Shown in pieces: positions 51,500-60,141 of a stretch of 64,000 nt of DNA; the stretch's first letter is position 1; each line of letters opens with the position of its first letter. Below the pieces are notes generated by a model. It was not told the DNA's origin. It saw nothing but the letters and a program-made list of their open reading frames with translations, and made no database searches. The stretch covers positions 49,048-113,047 of the forward strand of contig CAJBBX010000028.1 in the NCBI GenBank assembly GCA_903951425.1. Reading direction: 5' to 3'. The position numbers were made by a program, and so were the translations under genes. The stretch comes from an uncultured Chthonomonas sp. GTDB lineage: Bacteria; Armatimonadota; Chthonomonadetes; Chthonomonadales; CAJBBX01.

Positions 51500-52858
51500 A
51501 TGCGACTCACTGGTAGCGGCCGATTCGTGCCGGCATGGGCGTTGGCTCTGTTGTGTGCCGGCGCCCCGTTTGGGGCCCACGCCGACGGCAACTGGCCGCA
51601 GTTGCGGGGTCCCGGCGCCATGGGTGTTTCGGAAGCCTCTGCCTTCCCGGACACCTGGTCCGCCACGCAGAACGTGGCCTGGAAGGCCGACATTCCAGGC
51701 CGAGGCTGGTCTTCTCCCATCGTCTGGGGCAATCGCGTCTTCCTGACGACGGTCTGCAGCCAGGGCGCCACCGAGCCTGCGAAGAAGGGCCTCTACATGG
51801 GCGGGGAGCGGCCGCAGGTCTCGGGCGACCAGCACGAATGGTGGGTCTACTGCCTCGACCTGGCATCGGGCAAGGCGCTCTGGAAGCAGATGGTCCACTC
51901 GGGCAAGCCGCCGAGCCCGATCCATGTGAAGAACAGCTACGCCTCGGAGACCCCCGTAGTCGATGCCGATCGCGTCATCTGCATGTTCGGCAATGTGGGT
52001 ATCTATGCGTTTACGCACGCGGGCAAGAAGGTCTGGCAACGGGCCCTGACCCCCCATCCGATCCAGGCGGCTTGGGGAACCGCGGCGTCGCCGGCGCTGG
52101 CGGGGGGACGCCTCTATGTCGTCGACGACAATGAGGCGGAGTCGACCCTCGCGGCGCTGGACGCCAGGACGGGTAACGACGTTTGGCGCGTCAGCAGGGA
52201 CGAGAAGAGCAACTGGGCGACGCCGTTCATCTGGAAGAACAGCCGGCGCACCGAGATCGTCACGGCGGGGACCGGCAAGGTGCGCTCGTACGACATGGAC
52301 GGCAAGCTGCTCTGGTGGCTCAAGGGGATGTCGGGCATCACCATCTCCACCCCCTACGCGACCGGCGACCTGCTCTACGTGACTTCCGGCTACGTGGGCA
52401 GCCCCCGCCGGCCGATCTACGCTATCCGGCCCGGCGCCGCCGGTGACATCTCGCCGGCCGATGGCTCGACGTCGAGCGAGTTCGTCGCGTGGCGGCAGCC
52501 GACGGCGGCGCCGTACAACCCCTCAACGCTGCTCTACCGGGGGCAGGTCTACTCGCTGCTCGATTTCGGCATGCTGTCCGCCTACGACGCCGCTACGGGC
52601 GCCCCCCTTTTTGAGCGCACTCGGATACCGGAGGGGCGAGCCTTCACGGCATCGCCGTGGGCTGCTGCCGGCAAAGTCTATTGCATGAATGAGGATGGCG
52701 TCACGTTCGTCTTCGGGGCCGGCCCCAAGTTCGACCTGCTGCATTCGAACAAGCTGGCTGAGGACGACATGGGCATGGCCTGTCCCGCCATCGCCGGGAA
52801 CCGGCTACTGATCCGCACGTCCGCAAGGGTCTACTGCATCGCACATCCGCGCCGGTAG
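51500..52858 (+). CDS. Secreted PQQ-like beta-propeller protein
   Basis: A 452-residue protein with a signal peptide (about 1-28, ending AHA) and repeated propeller blades: NWPQLRGPGAMGVSEA, VYCLDLASGKALWKQ, IYAFTHAGKKVWQRAL, LAALDARTGNDVWRVS and VRSYDMDGKLLWWLKG. These are pyrrolo-quinoline quinone-like (YWTD/PQQ) repeats without evidence that PQQ itself is bound. Secreted proteins opening WPxxRGP are abundant in Planctomycetes and relatives. ATG 51500 has GGGAGG 7 nt upstream. It is divergent from the GxGYxYP gene; a link between the two is possible. Confidence 0.85.
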   Translation: MRLTGSGRFVPAWALALLCAGAPFGAHADGNWPQLRGPGAMGVSEASAFPDTWSATQNVAWKADIPGRGWSSPIVWGNRVFLTTVCSQGATEPAKKGLYMGGERPQVSGDQHEWWVYCLDLASGKALWKQMVHSGKPPSPIHVKNSYASETPVVDADRVICMFGNVGIYAFTHAGKKVWQRALTPHPIQAAWGTAASPALAGGRLYVVDDNEAESTLAALDARTGNDVWRVSRDEKSNWATPFIWKNSRRTEIVTAGTGKVRSYDMDGKLLWWLKGMSGITISTPYATGDLLYVTSGYVGSPRRPIYAIRPGAAGDISPADGSTSSEFVAWRQPTAAPYNPSTLLYRGQVYSLLDFGMLSAYDAATGAPLFERTRIPEGRAFTASPWAAAGKVYCMNEDGVTFVFGAGPKFDLLHSNKLAEDDMGMACPAIAGNRLLIRTSARVYCIAHPRR

Positions 52859-52886
52859 GAAAGGGGGCGCGCGCCGCATTGCTGCG

Positions 52887-52916
52887 TTGACCGGCCTCGT
52901 GTGCGGGTGCTAGAAT
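52887..52916 (+). promoter_or_regulatory. galK promoter
   Basis: TTGACC (52887-52892) and TAGAAT (52911-52916), 18 nt apart, giving a leader near 24 nt with AAAGGAG at 52932-52938. Confidence 0.6.
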
Positions 52917-52946
52917 CCGCCGCAACTCGCCAAAGGAGCCTCCACG

Positions 52947-54107
52947 ATGCCCACGCCCGTCGACCCGAGCCTGATCTTCCAGTCGCGGTACGGCCACGCG
53001 CCGGAGGCCGTCGTCCGGGCGCCGGGCCGCGTGAACCTGATCGGCGAGCATACGGACTACAACCACGGCTACGTCTTCCCGGCCGCGCTGGAGTTCGATA
53101 TCCGCATCGCCATGGCGCCTCGGGACGACCGGCAGGTGCGCGCCTATGCGGAGTCCTACGGGCAGGAGAGCCTCTTCAGGCTCGACAGCGTGGTGCGCTC
53201 CGACGCGGAGCCCTGGTCGAACTACGTGCGCGGCGTCGCGTTTGTCCTGGCCGAGGCGGGGTACGCGCTCGCCGGGATGGATGCCGTGGTGGTGGGGACG
53301 GTCCCCGTGGGCAGCGGCCTCTCCTCGTCGGCGGCGTTCGAGATGGCCGCCTGCTGGGCCTTCGAACTGGCTTCGGGCATCCAGATCGACCCGGTGCAGC
53401 GGGCGGTGCTGTGCCAGCGGGCCGAGAACCGGTTCGTGGGCATGAACTGCGGCATCATGGACCAGTTCATCTCGTCGCTGGGCAAGGCTAACCACGCCCT
53501 CTTCATCGACACGCACTCGCTGGAGTTCCGCCCCGTGCCCCTGCCCACCGGCGGCGTCACTTTGGTCATCACGAACACGAACCGCCCGCACGAGCTGGTG
53601 AAGTCGGCCTACAACGAGCGTCGCGCCGAGTGCGAGCGGGCCGTCGAGCTGCTGCGCCCGGAGATGCCCGGGCTGGAGTTCCTCCGCGACGTCTCCGAGG
53701 CCCGGTTCGATGAGCTGAAGGGGCTGCTTCCCGATCCGATCGTCCGCCGCGCCAAGCACGTGGTGACCGAAGACGAGCGCGTACTGCAGGCTATCCGCGT
53801 TCTGGAGGCCGGCGACGTGGCGGCGTTCGGCGAGCTGATGACCGCTTCGCACCGCTCGCTGCGCGACGACTACGAGGTGAGCTGCCCCGAGCTCGACGCG
53901 CTGGTGGCCGCGGCCCTGACGGTGGAGGGGGTCTACGGCTCCCGCATGACCGGCGCCGGTTTCGGCGGCTGCACGGTGAGCCTCGTAGCCGATGCCGCGG
54001 TACCGGAGTTCCAGGGTCGGGTCCGCCGCGCCTACACCCGAGCCACCTGCCTGGAGCCGAGCTTCTACGTCTGCCGCGCCGCCGAGGGCGCTTCGCGGAT
54101 CGCCTGA
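52947..54107 (+). CDS. galK: Galactokinase
   Basis: A GHMP kinase that phosphorylates galactose at C1 for the Leloir pathway. The 386-residue protein has the galactokinase signature APGRVNLIGEHTDYNHG (about 25-41), the ATP loop VPVGSGLSSSAAFEMA, GMNCGIMDQFISSLG with the catalytic Asp, and the third motif GAGFGGCTVSLV. Length is normal. It has its own promoter and stands alone: galT, galE and galM are not adjacent. Confidence 0.96.
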   Translation: MPTPVDPSLIFQSRYGHAPEAVVRAPGRVNLIGEHTDYNHGYVFPAALEFDIRIAMAPRDDRQVRAYAESYGQESLFRLDSVVRSDAEPWSNYVRGVAFVLAEAGYALAGMDAVVVGTVPVGSGLSSSAAFEMAACWAFELASGIQIDPVQRAVLCQRAENRFVGMNCGIMDQFISSLGKANHALFIDTHSLEFRPVPLPTGGVTLVITNTNRPHELVKSAYNERRAECERAVELLRPEMPGLEFLRDVSEARFDELKGLLPDPIVRRAKHVVTEDERVLQAIRVLEAGDVAAFGELMTASHRSLRDDYEVSCPELDALVAAALTVEGVYGSRMTGAGFGGCTVSLVADAAVPEFQGRVRRAYTRATCLEPSFYVCRAAEGASRIA

Positions 54108-54177
54108 AGGGGACGCCCCGACCGGCCAAGGGTGCCACTCTCCTATGGCAGAGAAGTGGCCCTCTTGACCGCCTGGC

Positions 54178-55023
54178 CTACCCCTTCACTGCGCCGGCCG
54201 TGAGGCCCGCCACGAACTCCCGCTGCAGCAGGAGGAAGAGGACCACCACCGGCAGGATGCTCACCAGCGTCCCGGCCATGAGGGTTCCGTACTGCTGCTG
54301 GTAGATGCCGACGAGCTGGTTAAGCGCGATCGGCAACGTGAAGCGGGCGCTGTTGTGAAGGATGATCTGCGGCCAGAGGAAGCTGTTCCAGGCGCCCATG
54401 AACGAGATCAGGCAGAAGGCGCCCACCATGGGCCTCGACACCGGCATGACGATGTCCCAGTAGGTGCGGAACTCGGTGCATCCGTCGATGCGCGCCGCGT
54501 CGAGCAGCTCGTCCGGCACCTGCGTGATGGACTGGCGGAAGAGGAAGATGCCGAACACGCTGACCGCGCCGGGCACCACGAGGCCTAGGTAGCTGTCCAC
54601 CAGGCCGAGCCGGTAGATCAGCTCGTAGAGCGGCGCCATCACCACCTGCCCGGGTATGAGCATCGTGGAGAGCATCAGCACCATGAGCTGCTTCTTGCCC
54701 CGGAAGCTGTACTTGGCCAGCGCGAAGCCGGCCAGCGACGAGAAGAAGAGCTGGACCAGCACCGTCGTGCAGGCGACGAACAGGCTGTTGATGCCGCACC
54801 GGAGGAAGTCGACGCTCTTGACGGCCTTGCCCACCTCGAACAGGGCGTCGAAGTTGACCATCGAGGCGCGCGGCGCGAAGAAGGTGTAGTGGAACAGGTC
54901 GTCGGGGCCCTTGGTGGTGGCGGCCACGAGCCAGAGCAGCGGCGTCAGGGTCAGCGCCGCAAGAAGGCCGAGGCAGACGTAGACGATGGCCCGCAGCAGG
55001 CGGGTGGCGGCGGTGGGTATCAT
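54178..55023 (-). CDS. Carbohydrate ABC transporter permease, MalG type
   Basis: A 281-residue inner membrane permease of the CUT1 class with six helices and the EAA motif ITQVPDELLDAARIDGCTEFRTYWDIVMPVSRPM seen as DAARIDGCTEFRTYWDIVMP, followed by FMGAWNSFLWPQIIL. It pairs with the MalF-type gene upstream, with which it overlaps by ATGA at 55020-55023. The longer frame beyond 55023 reads through that gene. No ATPase is encoded here, so a shared MsmX/UgpC-like ATPase is expected elsewhere. Confidence 0.93.
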   Translation of the reverse strand: MIPTAATRLLRAIVYVCLGLLAALTLTPLLWLVAATTKGPDDLFHYTFFAPRASMVNFDALFEVGKAVKSVDFLRCGINSLFVACTTVLVQLFFSSLAGFALAKYSFRGKKQLMVLMLSTMLIPGQVVMAPLYELIYRLGLVDSYLGLVVPGAVSVFGIFLFRQSITQVPDELLDAARIDGCTEFRTYWDIVMPVSRPMVGAFCLISFMGAWNSFLWPQIILHNSARFTLPIALNQLVGIYQQQYGTLMAGTLVSILPVVVLFLLLQREFVAGLTAGAVKG

Positions 55024-55976
55024 TCGGCGCCACTCCGGAAGGCGCCGGTGATCCGCATCTGCGCCAGGCTGATGACGAGCAGGCCCAGCGCCAGCGTCCA
55101 TCCCACGGCTGAGGCGTATCCCAGGTCGCCGGTCACGAAGCCCATCTGGTAGAGGTACATCACGATGGTGAGCCCCGCCTTGTTCGGTCCCGAGCCGTTG
55201 CCCAACATGATGTAAGGCAGTTCGAAGAGCTGGAACGAGCCGATGGTCGATGTGATCAGCACGAAGACGGCCACGGGCCGGATGCCCGGCAGGGTCACCG
55301 CGAGGAACTGCTGGAACCCGTTGGCGCCGTCGACGGTGGCGGCCTCGTAGAGGTCCTGGTCCACCGCCTGCAGCGCGGCCAGGAAGTAGATCATGTTGAA
55401 GCCGACGTACATCCAGAGCGAGGTGAGCACGAGCGCCGGCATGACCAGCGCCGGGTTGGCCAGCCACTTGGTGTCCAGCTCGACCACGGGGATGAACGAG
55501 AGCCACCGGTGGAGCGGCTCCGTCAACCCGTGCAGCGCGTTGTTGAGCAGGCCGTACTGCGGCACGAAGAGGACGCTGAAGAGCACGCCGACGAAGACCT
55601 GGCCCAGCAGGTTCGGCGAGAAGAAGACCAGCCGCAGGAACTCCCGCCCGCGCAGCCAGCGCCGGCTCAGCAGTAGCGCCAGGCCCAGGGCCAACGGAAG
55701 CTGCACGAAGACCGACCAGAAGGCGAAGAGGGCCGTGTTGGCGACGGCGATGCGGAAGTCCGGGTCGCGCAGCAGGAAGCGGAAGTTGGCCGCGCCCACG
55801 AAGACCTGGTCCTTGGGCCCGCTGGTGGCATACATGGAAAGCGTGAGGCTCTTCACGATGGGCCAGAGGCCGAAGGTCAGGAAGAGGAGCACGAACGGCG
55901 CCACGAAGAGGTAGGGTGCCGCCCGGTGCTGCAACCGGAACCAGCCATCGGCCCGGATGCCACGCGGGGCGCTCAC
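55020..55976 (-). CDS. Carbohydrate ABC transporter permease, MalF type
   Basis: A 318-residue permease with an N-terminal helix (APYLFVAPFVLLFLTFGLWP) and the EAA loop YEAATVDGANGFQQFLAVTLPGI, followed by PYIMLGNGSGPNKAGLTIVMYLY. It forms the channel with the MalG-type protein for an oligosaccharide or polyol. The start is GTG 55976, overlapping the binding-protein stop as GTGA; the open frame upstream lies inside that gene. Confidence 0.93.
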   Translation of the reverse strand: MSAPRGIRADGWFRLQHRAAPYLFVAPFVLLFLTFGLWPIVKSLTLSMYATSGPKDQVFVGAANFRFLLRDPDFRIAVANTALFAFWSVFVQLPLALGLALLLSRRWLRGREFLRLVFFSPNLLGQVFVGVLFSVLFVPQYGLLNNALHGLTEPLHRWLSFIPVVELDTKWLANPALVMPALVLTSLWMYVGFNMIYFLAALQAVDQDLYEAATVDGANGFQQFLAVTLPGIRPVAVFVLITSTIGSFQLFELPYIMLGNGSGPNKAGLTIVMYLYQMGFVTGDLGYASAVGWTLALGLLVISLAQMRITGAFRSGAE

Positions 55977-57313
55977 AGGAAGGGGCTCCGCGACATGAGC
56001 CTGCGAAGCTCGCCGGCGCTCATGCCCATCTGCCGCCGCACGAAGGGCTCGAAGCCGGCGTCTCCCTCTGCCCGGTAGCGCTGCACGCAGGCCACCAGGG
56101 CCTCGCTGAGCTTGCCCTTGGCGGTGCTGATGAAGGGGCTCGCGTACTGGTAGGGCGTCTGCGGCGCCAGCAGGGCGTAGCTGTCGCCCAGCCGCTGGTT
56201 GGACCAGTAGGGGCGCGGCTCGGAGAAGGCCGGCTGCCGCCACGCAGACCTGAGCGCGGGGATGATGTTGGTCCCCCGGAAGCGCTCGGCCAGCTCGGCG
56301 GGGTTCAGGTAGAGGTGCCTGGCGAACTCCCAGGCCAGGTCGGGGTGCGGGCTGCGCTTGGTGATGCCCAGCATGGTGCCTCCCCAGGTGCTGGTACGCG
56401 GCCCGCCGCGCTTCACCGCCGGCAGCGGCATGAGCGCCATCTTGCCGGAGACGCGGGGCACGTCCATCTCGAAGGAGCGGGTCCGCCAGTCCGGCGCGGC
56501 CAGGAAGAGCAGGTAGCCGTCCTCGATGGCCTTGGTCAGGATCTGCCCGCCGCCAAGGTCGCCGCCGATACGCCGCGGACCGGCCACCAGGGGGACGTAC
56601 CAGAGCATGGTCTGGACGCCGACCTCGTCGTCGAACCTGCAGCGCCCCTCCTGGTCGAAGTAGCCGCCGCCGCGCTGGAAGAGGCACATCTCCAGCCGCG
56701 AGGCGTCCGTGTCGGGCATCTCCAGCATGTAGCGCTTGTTCGGGATGGTCACGCGGCGTCCGGCGGCCACGAAGTCGGCCCACGTCTCGATCTTGGAGAC
56801 ATCGATGCCCAGCCCCTCGACGATGTCGCGCCGGTAGGCCAGTTGCACGGGGTGGACGTCGTGCGGTAGGCCGAAGATGCGCCCCCGGGTGGTGTAGGGC
56901 GCGAACCGCGCCTGCACCATGCCGTCCCAGAGGCCGGCCCGGTGGATGCGGTCGGTTAGGTCCAGGAAGCCGACGTGTTCCAGCGGGCCCCGGAAGAAGG
57001 AAGCCGCGCTGCTGATCTCCACCTCGACGAGGTCGGGCACATCCAGATCGGCCCAGAACGCCGCCTGCAGGCGCGAGGTGACCGCCGTGCCGGAGACGAG
57101 CTGTACGTCCACGCGGACGCCGGGGTGCGCCTTCTCGAAGGAGGGCACAGCCGCCTTGTAGGCGTCATAGTGCGTGTTCGCGAACGTCCACATGGTGAGG
57201 TTCGCCGTGGAGTTCCCGATCGGCTGGGCCGCGAGCCAGACGCCCGACGCGAGCGCGAGCGCCAGGATGCAGAGGGCGGCGATGCCGTATGGGAAGCCGG
57301 TCAGGCGGTTCAT
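55973..57313 (-). CDS. Extracellular solute-binding protein, family 1
   Basis: A 446-residue binding protein of the CUT1 sugar type. An N-terminal hydrophobic segment (about 9-29) has no lipobox cysteine, so it acts as a signal anchor or cleaved signal. The fold is recognisable by LTMWTFANTHYDAYKAAVPSFEKAHPGV (first strand and helix), QAAFWADLDVPDLVEVEIS, IFGLPHDVHPVQLAYRRDI and TSTWGGTMLGITKRSPHPDLAWEFARHL read in short pieces such as GGTMLGITKRS. It precedes the two permeases and has a promoter inside the end of the upstream gene. Confidence 0.9.
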   Translation of the reverse strand: MNRLTGFPYGIAALCILALALASGVWLAAQPIGNSTANLTMWTFANTHYDAYKAAVPSFEKAHPGVRVDVQLVSGTAVTSRLQAAFWADLDVPDLVEVEISSAASFFRGPLEHVGFLDLTDRIHRAGLWDGMVQARFAPYTTRGRIFGLPHDVHPVQLAYRRDIVEGLGIDVSKIETWADFVAAGRRVTIPNKRYMLEMPDTDASRLEMCLFQRGGGYFDQEGRCRFDDEVGVQTMLWYVPLVAGPRRIGGDLGGGQILTKAIEDGYLLFLAAPDWRTRSFEMDVPRVSGKMALMPLPAVKRGGPRTSTWGGTMLGITKRSPHPDLAWEFARHLYLNPAELAERFRGTNIIPALRSAWRQPAFSEPRPYWSNQRLGDSYALLAPQTPYQYASPFISTAKGKLSEALVACVQRYRAEGDAGFEPFVRRQMGMSAGELRRLMSRSPFL

Positions 57314-57350
57314 GGCGGCGCGGGGTCTCCAGGCGCGGGCGGCTGGGCTC

Positions 57351-57380
57351 AGTGTATCCCTTCGGGGTCTATGCCGGCAA
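57351..57380 (-). promoter_or_regulatory. Promoter of the sugar ABC transporter operon
   Basis: On the minus strand TTGCCG (57375-57380) and TACACT (57351-57356), 18 nt apart, start near 57344. The -35 lies in the last codons of the aminotransferase gene. Confidence 0.4.
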
Positions 57381-58532
57381 CTCGCGCAAGACTTCCAGGA
57401 GGGCCTCCACGTCGCCGCTGTTGGTGAGCACGCTTGTCGCCGCCCGTGTGGCGTTGTAGTGCGGCACCGGGCGCAGGTGGATGCTCCGGCGGCTCCGAGC
57501 ATGGTCCATGACGGCCTGGAAGCTATGCCCCTGAATCACGAAGCTCACCAGTCCCGCCGACGCCTCGGCCGCCACGGGAGTGAGCAGGCGGACGCCCGGC
57601 AGGGACAGGAGGCCCTCCTTCAGCGCGGAGGCATGGCGGGCGATATGGGCGTGGATGGCCGGCCAGCCCACGACGCCCATCCAGTCCAGCGACGCGTGCA
57701 TCCCCGCCCAGCGCGCCAGGTCGCGGCTGCCGTACTCGAACCTCTCGCCGGTTGCGTGGGGCACGGCGCGGCCTGCCTGCCAGTCGGCCTCGGCCAGCGA
57801 GCCCGCGCCGACGTGGGCGGGCCGCAACGCGAGCATGGCCTCCGGCGTGGCCGCCAGGAAGCCCGTGCCCTTGGGACCGTGGAGCCACTTGTGGCCGTTG
57901 CCCGCCAGCCAGTCGCAGCCCAGCTCTGGCAGCGTCACCGGCACGGCCCCCACGGACTGTGCGCCGTCCACCATGGTGGCGATGCCGTGCTCGCGCGCCC
58001 ATCGGCACATGGCGGCGGCGGGCAGGCGCGTGCCGGTCTCGCAGGGGACGTGGCTGAAGGTGAGCAGCTTCGTGCGCTGGCTTGCCACCTGCCGCAGCCG
58101 CTCCACCATGGTCTCGGCGTCGGGCGAGACGCTGATCCGATGTACCACGATGCCGCGCGTGGCCCGCAGGTAGAGGAGCGGGTGCCACATGGCCTCGTGC
58201 TCCTCGTCGGTGGTGATCACCTCGTCGCCGGGGCGCCAGTCGAGCCCCGCCAGCACCAGGTTGATGCCGTCGGTGGAGTTGCGCGACATGGCGATCTGGC
58301 CCGGCTCCACGCCCACCATAGCCGCCAGGCCCTGCCGCGCCCGGTTCACGTCCTGCATAATGTCGCGGGTGCAGGCGATGCCCTGCCGCTCGGCGGCGGC
58401 GGTGGCTTCTAGGAGCTCCTGCAGGGCGGGCTCGGGCATAGGGCCATAGGTGCCGGTGTTCAGGTAGATGCACTCGCGGGTGACGGGGAAGGCTTCGCGG
58501 GCGGTCTCAAGCGTGGGTGTTGCAGGGCTCAA
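57369..58532 (-). CDS. Class V PLP enzyme (cysteine desulfurase/isopenicillin N epimerase-like)
   Basis: A 387-residue fold type I PLP enzyme. It has CIYLNTGTYGPMP, SRNSTDGINLVL, the TTDEEHEAMWHPL strand with the cofactor-stacking His, the PLP-binding MVDGAQSVGAVPV (Asp) and the Schiff-base lysine in AGNGHKWLHGPKGTGFL. An R..... substrate-binding region near the C-terminus has RRSIHLRPVPHYNATRAATSVLTNSGD. Reactions in the family include desulfuration, deamination and epimerisation. The start appears to be TTG 58532, overlapping the previous TGA, with GGAG about 9 nt upstream. Its co-translation with a 5'-nucleotidase homologue is unexplained. Confidence 0.8.
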   Translation of the reverse strand: MSPATPTLETAREAFPVTRECIYLNTGTYGPMPEPALQELLEATAAAERQGIACTRDIMQDVNRARQGLAAMVGVEPGQIAMSRNSTDGINLVLAGLDWRPGDEVITTDEEHEAMWHPLLYLRATRGIVVHRISVSPDAETMVERLRQVASQRTKLLTFSHVPCETGTRLPAAAMCRWAREHGIATMVDGAQSVGAVPVTLPELGCDWLAGNGHKWLHGPKGTGFLAATPEAMLALRPAHVGAGSLAEADWQAGRAVPHATGERFEYGSRDLARWAGMHASLDWMGVVGWPAIHAHIARHASALKEGLLSLPGVRLLTPVAAEASAGLVSFVIQGHSFQAVMDHARSRRSIHLRPVPHYNATRAATSVLTNSGDVEALLEVLRELPA

Positions 58533-59989
58533 TGGGAGGTTCTCCGTGCCGCGCCGCGGATCGGTGCGGTCTGCGTGAGGTAGTCGACAACGGCTGTGCG
58601 GACGTCGATGCCGGTTTTGCGGAGCCGAAGCGGCTTGATGCCCAGTTCGGACACCGCGTAGTCCATCACCGCGATGCGGGTCTCGCCGGTTGCTCGGGCC
58701 GCCCCGTCGGTGACCACGTCGGGCGCGAAGTCCCGTAGCCGGCGCAGGGCCTCGGCCGTCGTCGCCACCGTAACGATGGTGTTGTGGTAGGGCTGGGCGC
58801 TGTATATGTCGTACCGCGTGACCGGGCCGTCGGGTAGCGCGGCGTGGAGGCCGAATCCCAGCGGGTTCAGGGCCATGGCGGCGCCCGAGGCCCGGCGCAT
58901 GGCCGCCACGAAGATCCGCGTGGAGCGGCGCTCCAGCGACTTCTTATCGGCGCCGCATCCGCCGAGCCGGGCGATGGGCTTCAGGAAGGGCGCCAGGAAG
59001 GGCTGCAGCGCCCGGGCGACGGCGGGGTCATCGGGCAGGTCGGGCGTGACGCGGTAGAGTTTCCCGGTAGCCGAGGCCACGCTCCATCCGCCGGCCGGGC
59101 CGCGCCGGCAGACCAGGTCGAGCGCTCCCACGCAGACGCCGAGCTCCCCGGCCTGGGCCAGCGGGACCATCCGCCCGTCGGGGCCTCTTACCTGTTCGGC
59201 GTTGGGCAGGAAGGTGTGCGAGTCGCCGCCGACCACGGCGTCAATGCCCGGCGCCTCGGCGATAAGGGCCTTGTCGGCCTCGTACCCGATGTGGGTCAGC
59301 GCGATCACGAGGTCTGCCTGCTTCCGTAGCTGCGGCACGATCTCCCTGGCGCGGGAGATGGGCTCGGTGATCTTCCAGCCGCGCGTCTGCGGGTAGTTGG
59401 CGGAGCGGGGAGCGGTGATGCCGAAGAAGGCCACGCGCACATCCCCGAAGCGGCGCACGACGTACGGCACGGCGCCCGCCGCAGGCTTCCCTGCGCCATC
59501 TGCAGCGTTGGCGCAGAGCCAGGGGAACCGGGAGGCCCCGACGAACCGCGTCAGGGCGGCCTGAGCGCCGGGCGCGTCGTCGGCGTCGGCTGCGTCCCGG
59601 GCCTTGAATTCGTTGTTCCCCACCGCTCCCATCTGGTAGCCCGCCGCGTTCATGGCCGCGGCTTCGGCCTGGCCCATGTGCGTCGTGGCCAGCGGTCCTC
59701 GGGTGAAGGCGTCGCCGCAGTCGACGAGGATCGATGACCCCGGCGCCTGTTTGAGAAGCCGCCTGGCCAGCGTTATCCGTCGCGCCGTACCGCCCACCAG
59801 GACCGGGGCCCTCTCGCCCTGGAAGGTGTACGGGAACGGGAGTAGCCGGCCATGGACGTCGTTGGTATGGACGATGCGGAGGGTGAACTGCTGCGCAAGC
59901 GCGGAGCCGTCCGCGAGGGCGACCGCCCACAGGATGGCGGCGGCGACCAGCAGGCGGCGCGGGAACCTCGGCGCACGAAGGGTGCTCAT
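58529..59989 (-). CDS. Secreted 5'-nucleotidase/UshA-family protein with altered metal ligands
   Basis: A 486-residue periplasmic protein (signal peptide about 1-33, ending ALA/QQ) with the UshA two-domain design. Metal motif I is intact (HTNDVHG), as is motif II (VDCGDAF). Motif III reads GNNEF instead of GNH[ED], replacing the catalytic His with Asn. Motif V reads GGDSHT instead of GGHSHT, replacing another metal ligand with Asp. The C-terminal substrate loop reads NPLGFG where NxGGIR is usual. It may be inactive, use different metals, or have changed specificity. ATG 59989 begins the signal peptide. Confidence 0.8.
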   Translation of the reverse strand: MSTLRAPRFPRRLLVAAAILWAVALADGSALAQQFTLRIVHTNDVHGRLLPFPYTFQGERAPVLVGGTARRITLARRLLKQAPGSSILVDCGDAFTRGPLATTHMGQAEAAAMNAAGYQMGAVGNNEFKARDAADADDAPGAQAALTRFVGASRFPWLCANAADGAGKPAAGAVPYVVRRFGDVRVAFFGITAPRSANYPQTRGWKITEPISRAREIVPQLRKQADLVIALTHIGYEADKALIAEAPGIDAVVGGDSHTFLPNAEQVRGPDGRMVPLAQAGELGVCVGALDLVCRRGPAGGWSVASATGKLYRVTPDLPDDPAVARALQPFLAPFLKPIARLGGCGADKKSLERRSTRIFVAAMRRASGAAMALNPLGFGLHAALPDGPVTRYDIYSAQPYHNTIVTVATTAEALRRLRDFAPDVVTDGAARATGETRIAVMDYAVSELGIKPLRLRKTGIDVRTAVVDYLTQTAPIRGAARRTSH

Positions 59990-60050
59990 GGGCGCTCCGT
60001 GAAGGGTGTTGGTCGGGCGCCCGATCGGCCGCGAGGCGCTCCGGCGACTC

Positions 60051-60059
60051 AGTGTAGCA
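60051..60059 (-). promoter_or_regulatory. Extended -10 element upstream of the 5'-nucleotidase gene
   Basis: TGCTACACT on the minus strand fits an extended -10. No good -35 was found. Leader of about 55 nt to the ATG at 59989. Confidence 0.35.
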
Positions 60060-60080
60060 GCCACGCGCCGCCTTGCGGTC

Positions 60081-60089
60081 TGGTACCAT
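60081..60089 (+). promoter_or_regulatory. Extended -10 element upstream of the SGNH hydrolase gene
   Basis: TGGTACCAT on the plus strand fits an extended -10 without a clear -35, 45 nt before the ribosome-binding site. Confidence 0.35.
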
Positions 60090-60141
60090 GCCGTGCGGGG
60101 CGGCCCGGCGCCGCCGAACGAGCTTGCACGGAGGGTTCAGC

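Noticed and set aside
54108..54177. A bidirectional terminator between galK and the MalG-type gene
   Set aside because: An imperfect GCCACT/AGTGGC stem exists, but it is bulged and has no T-tract on either strand.
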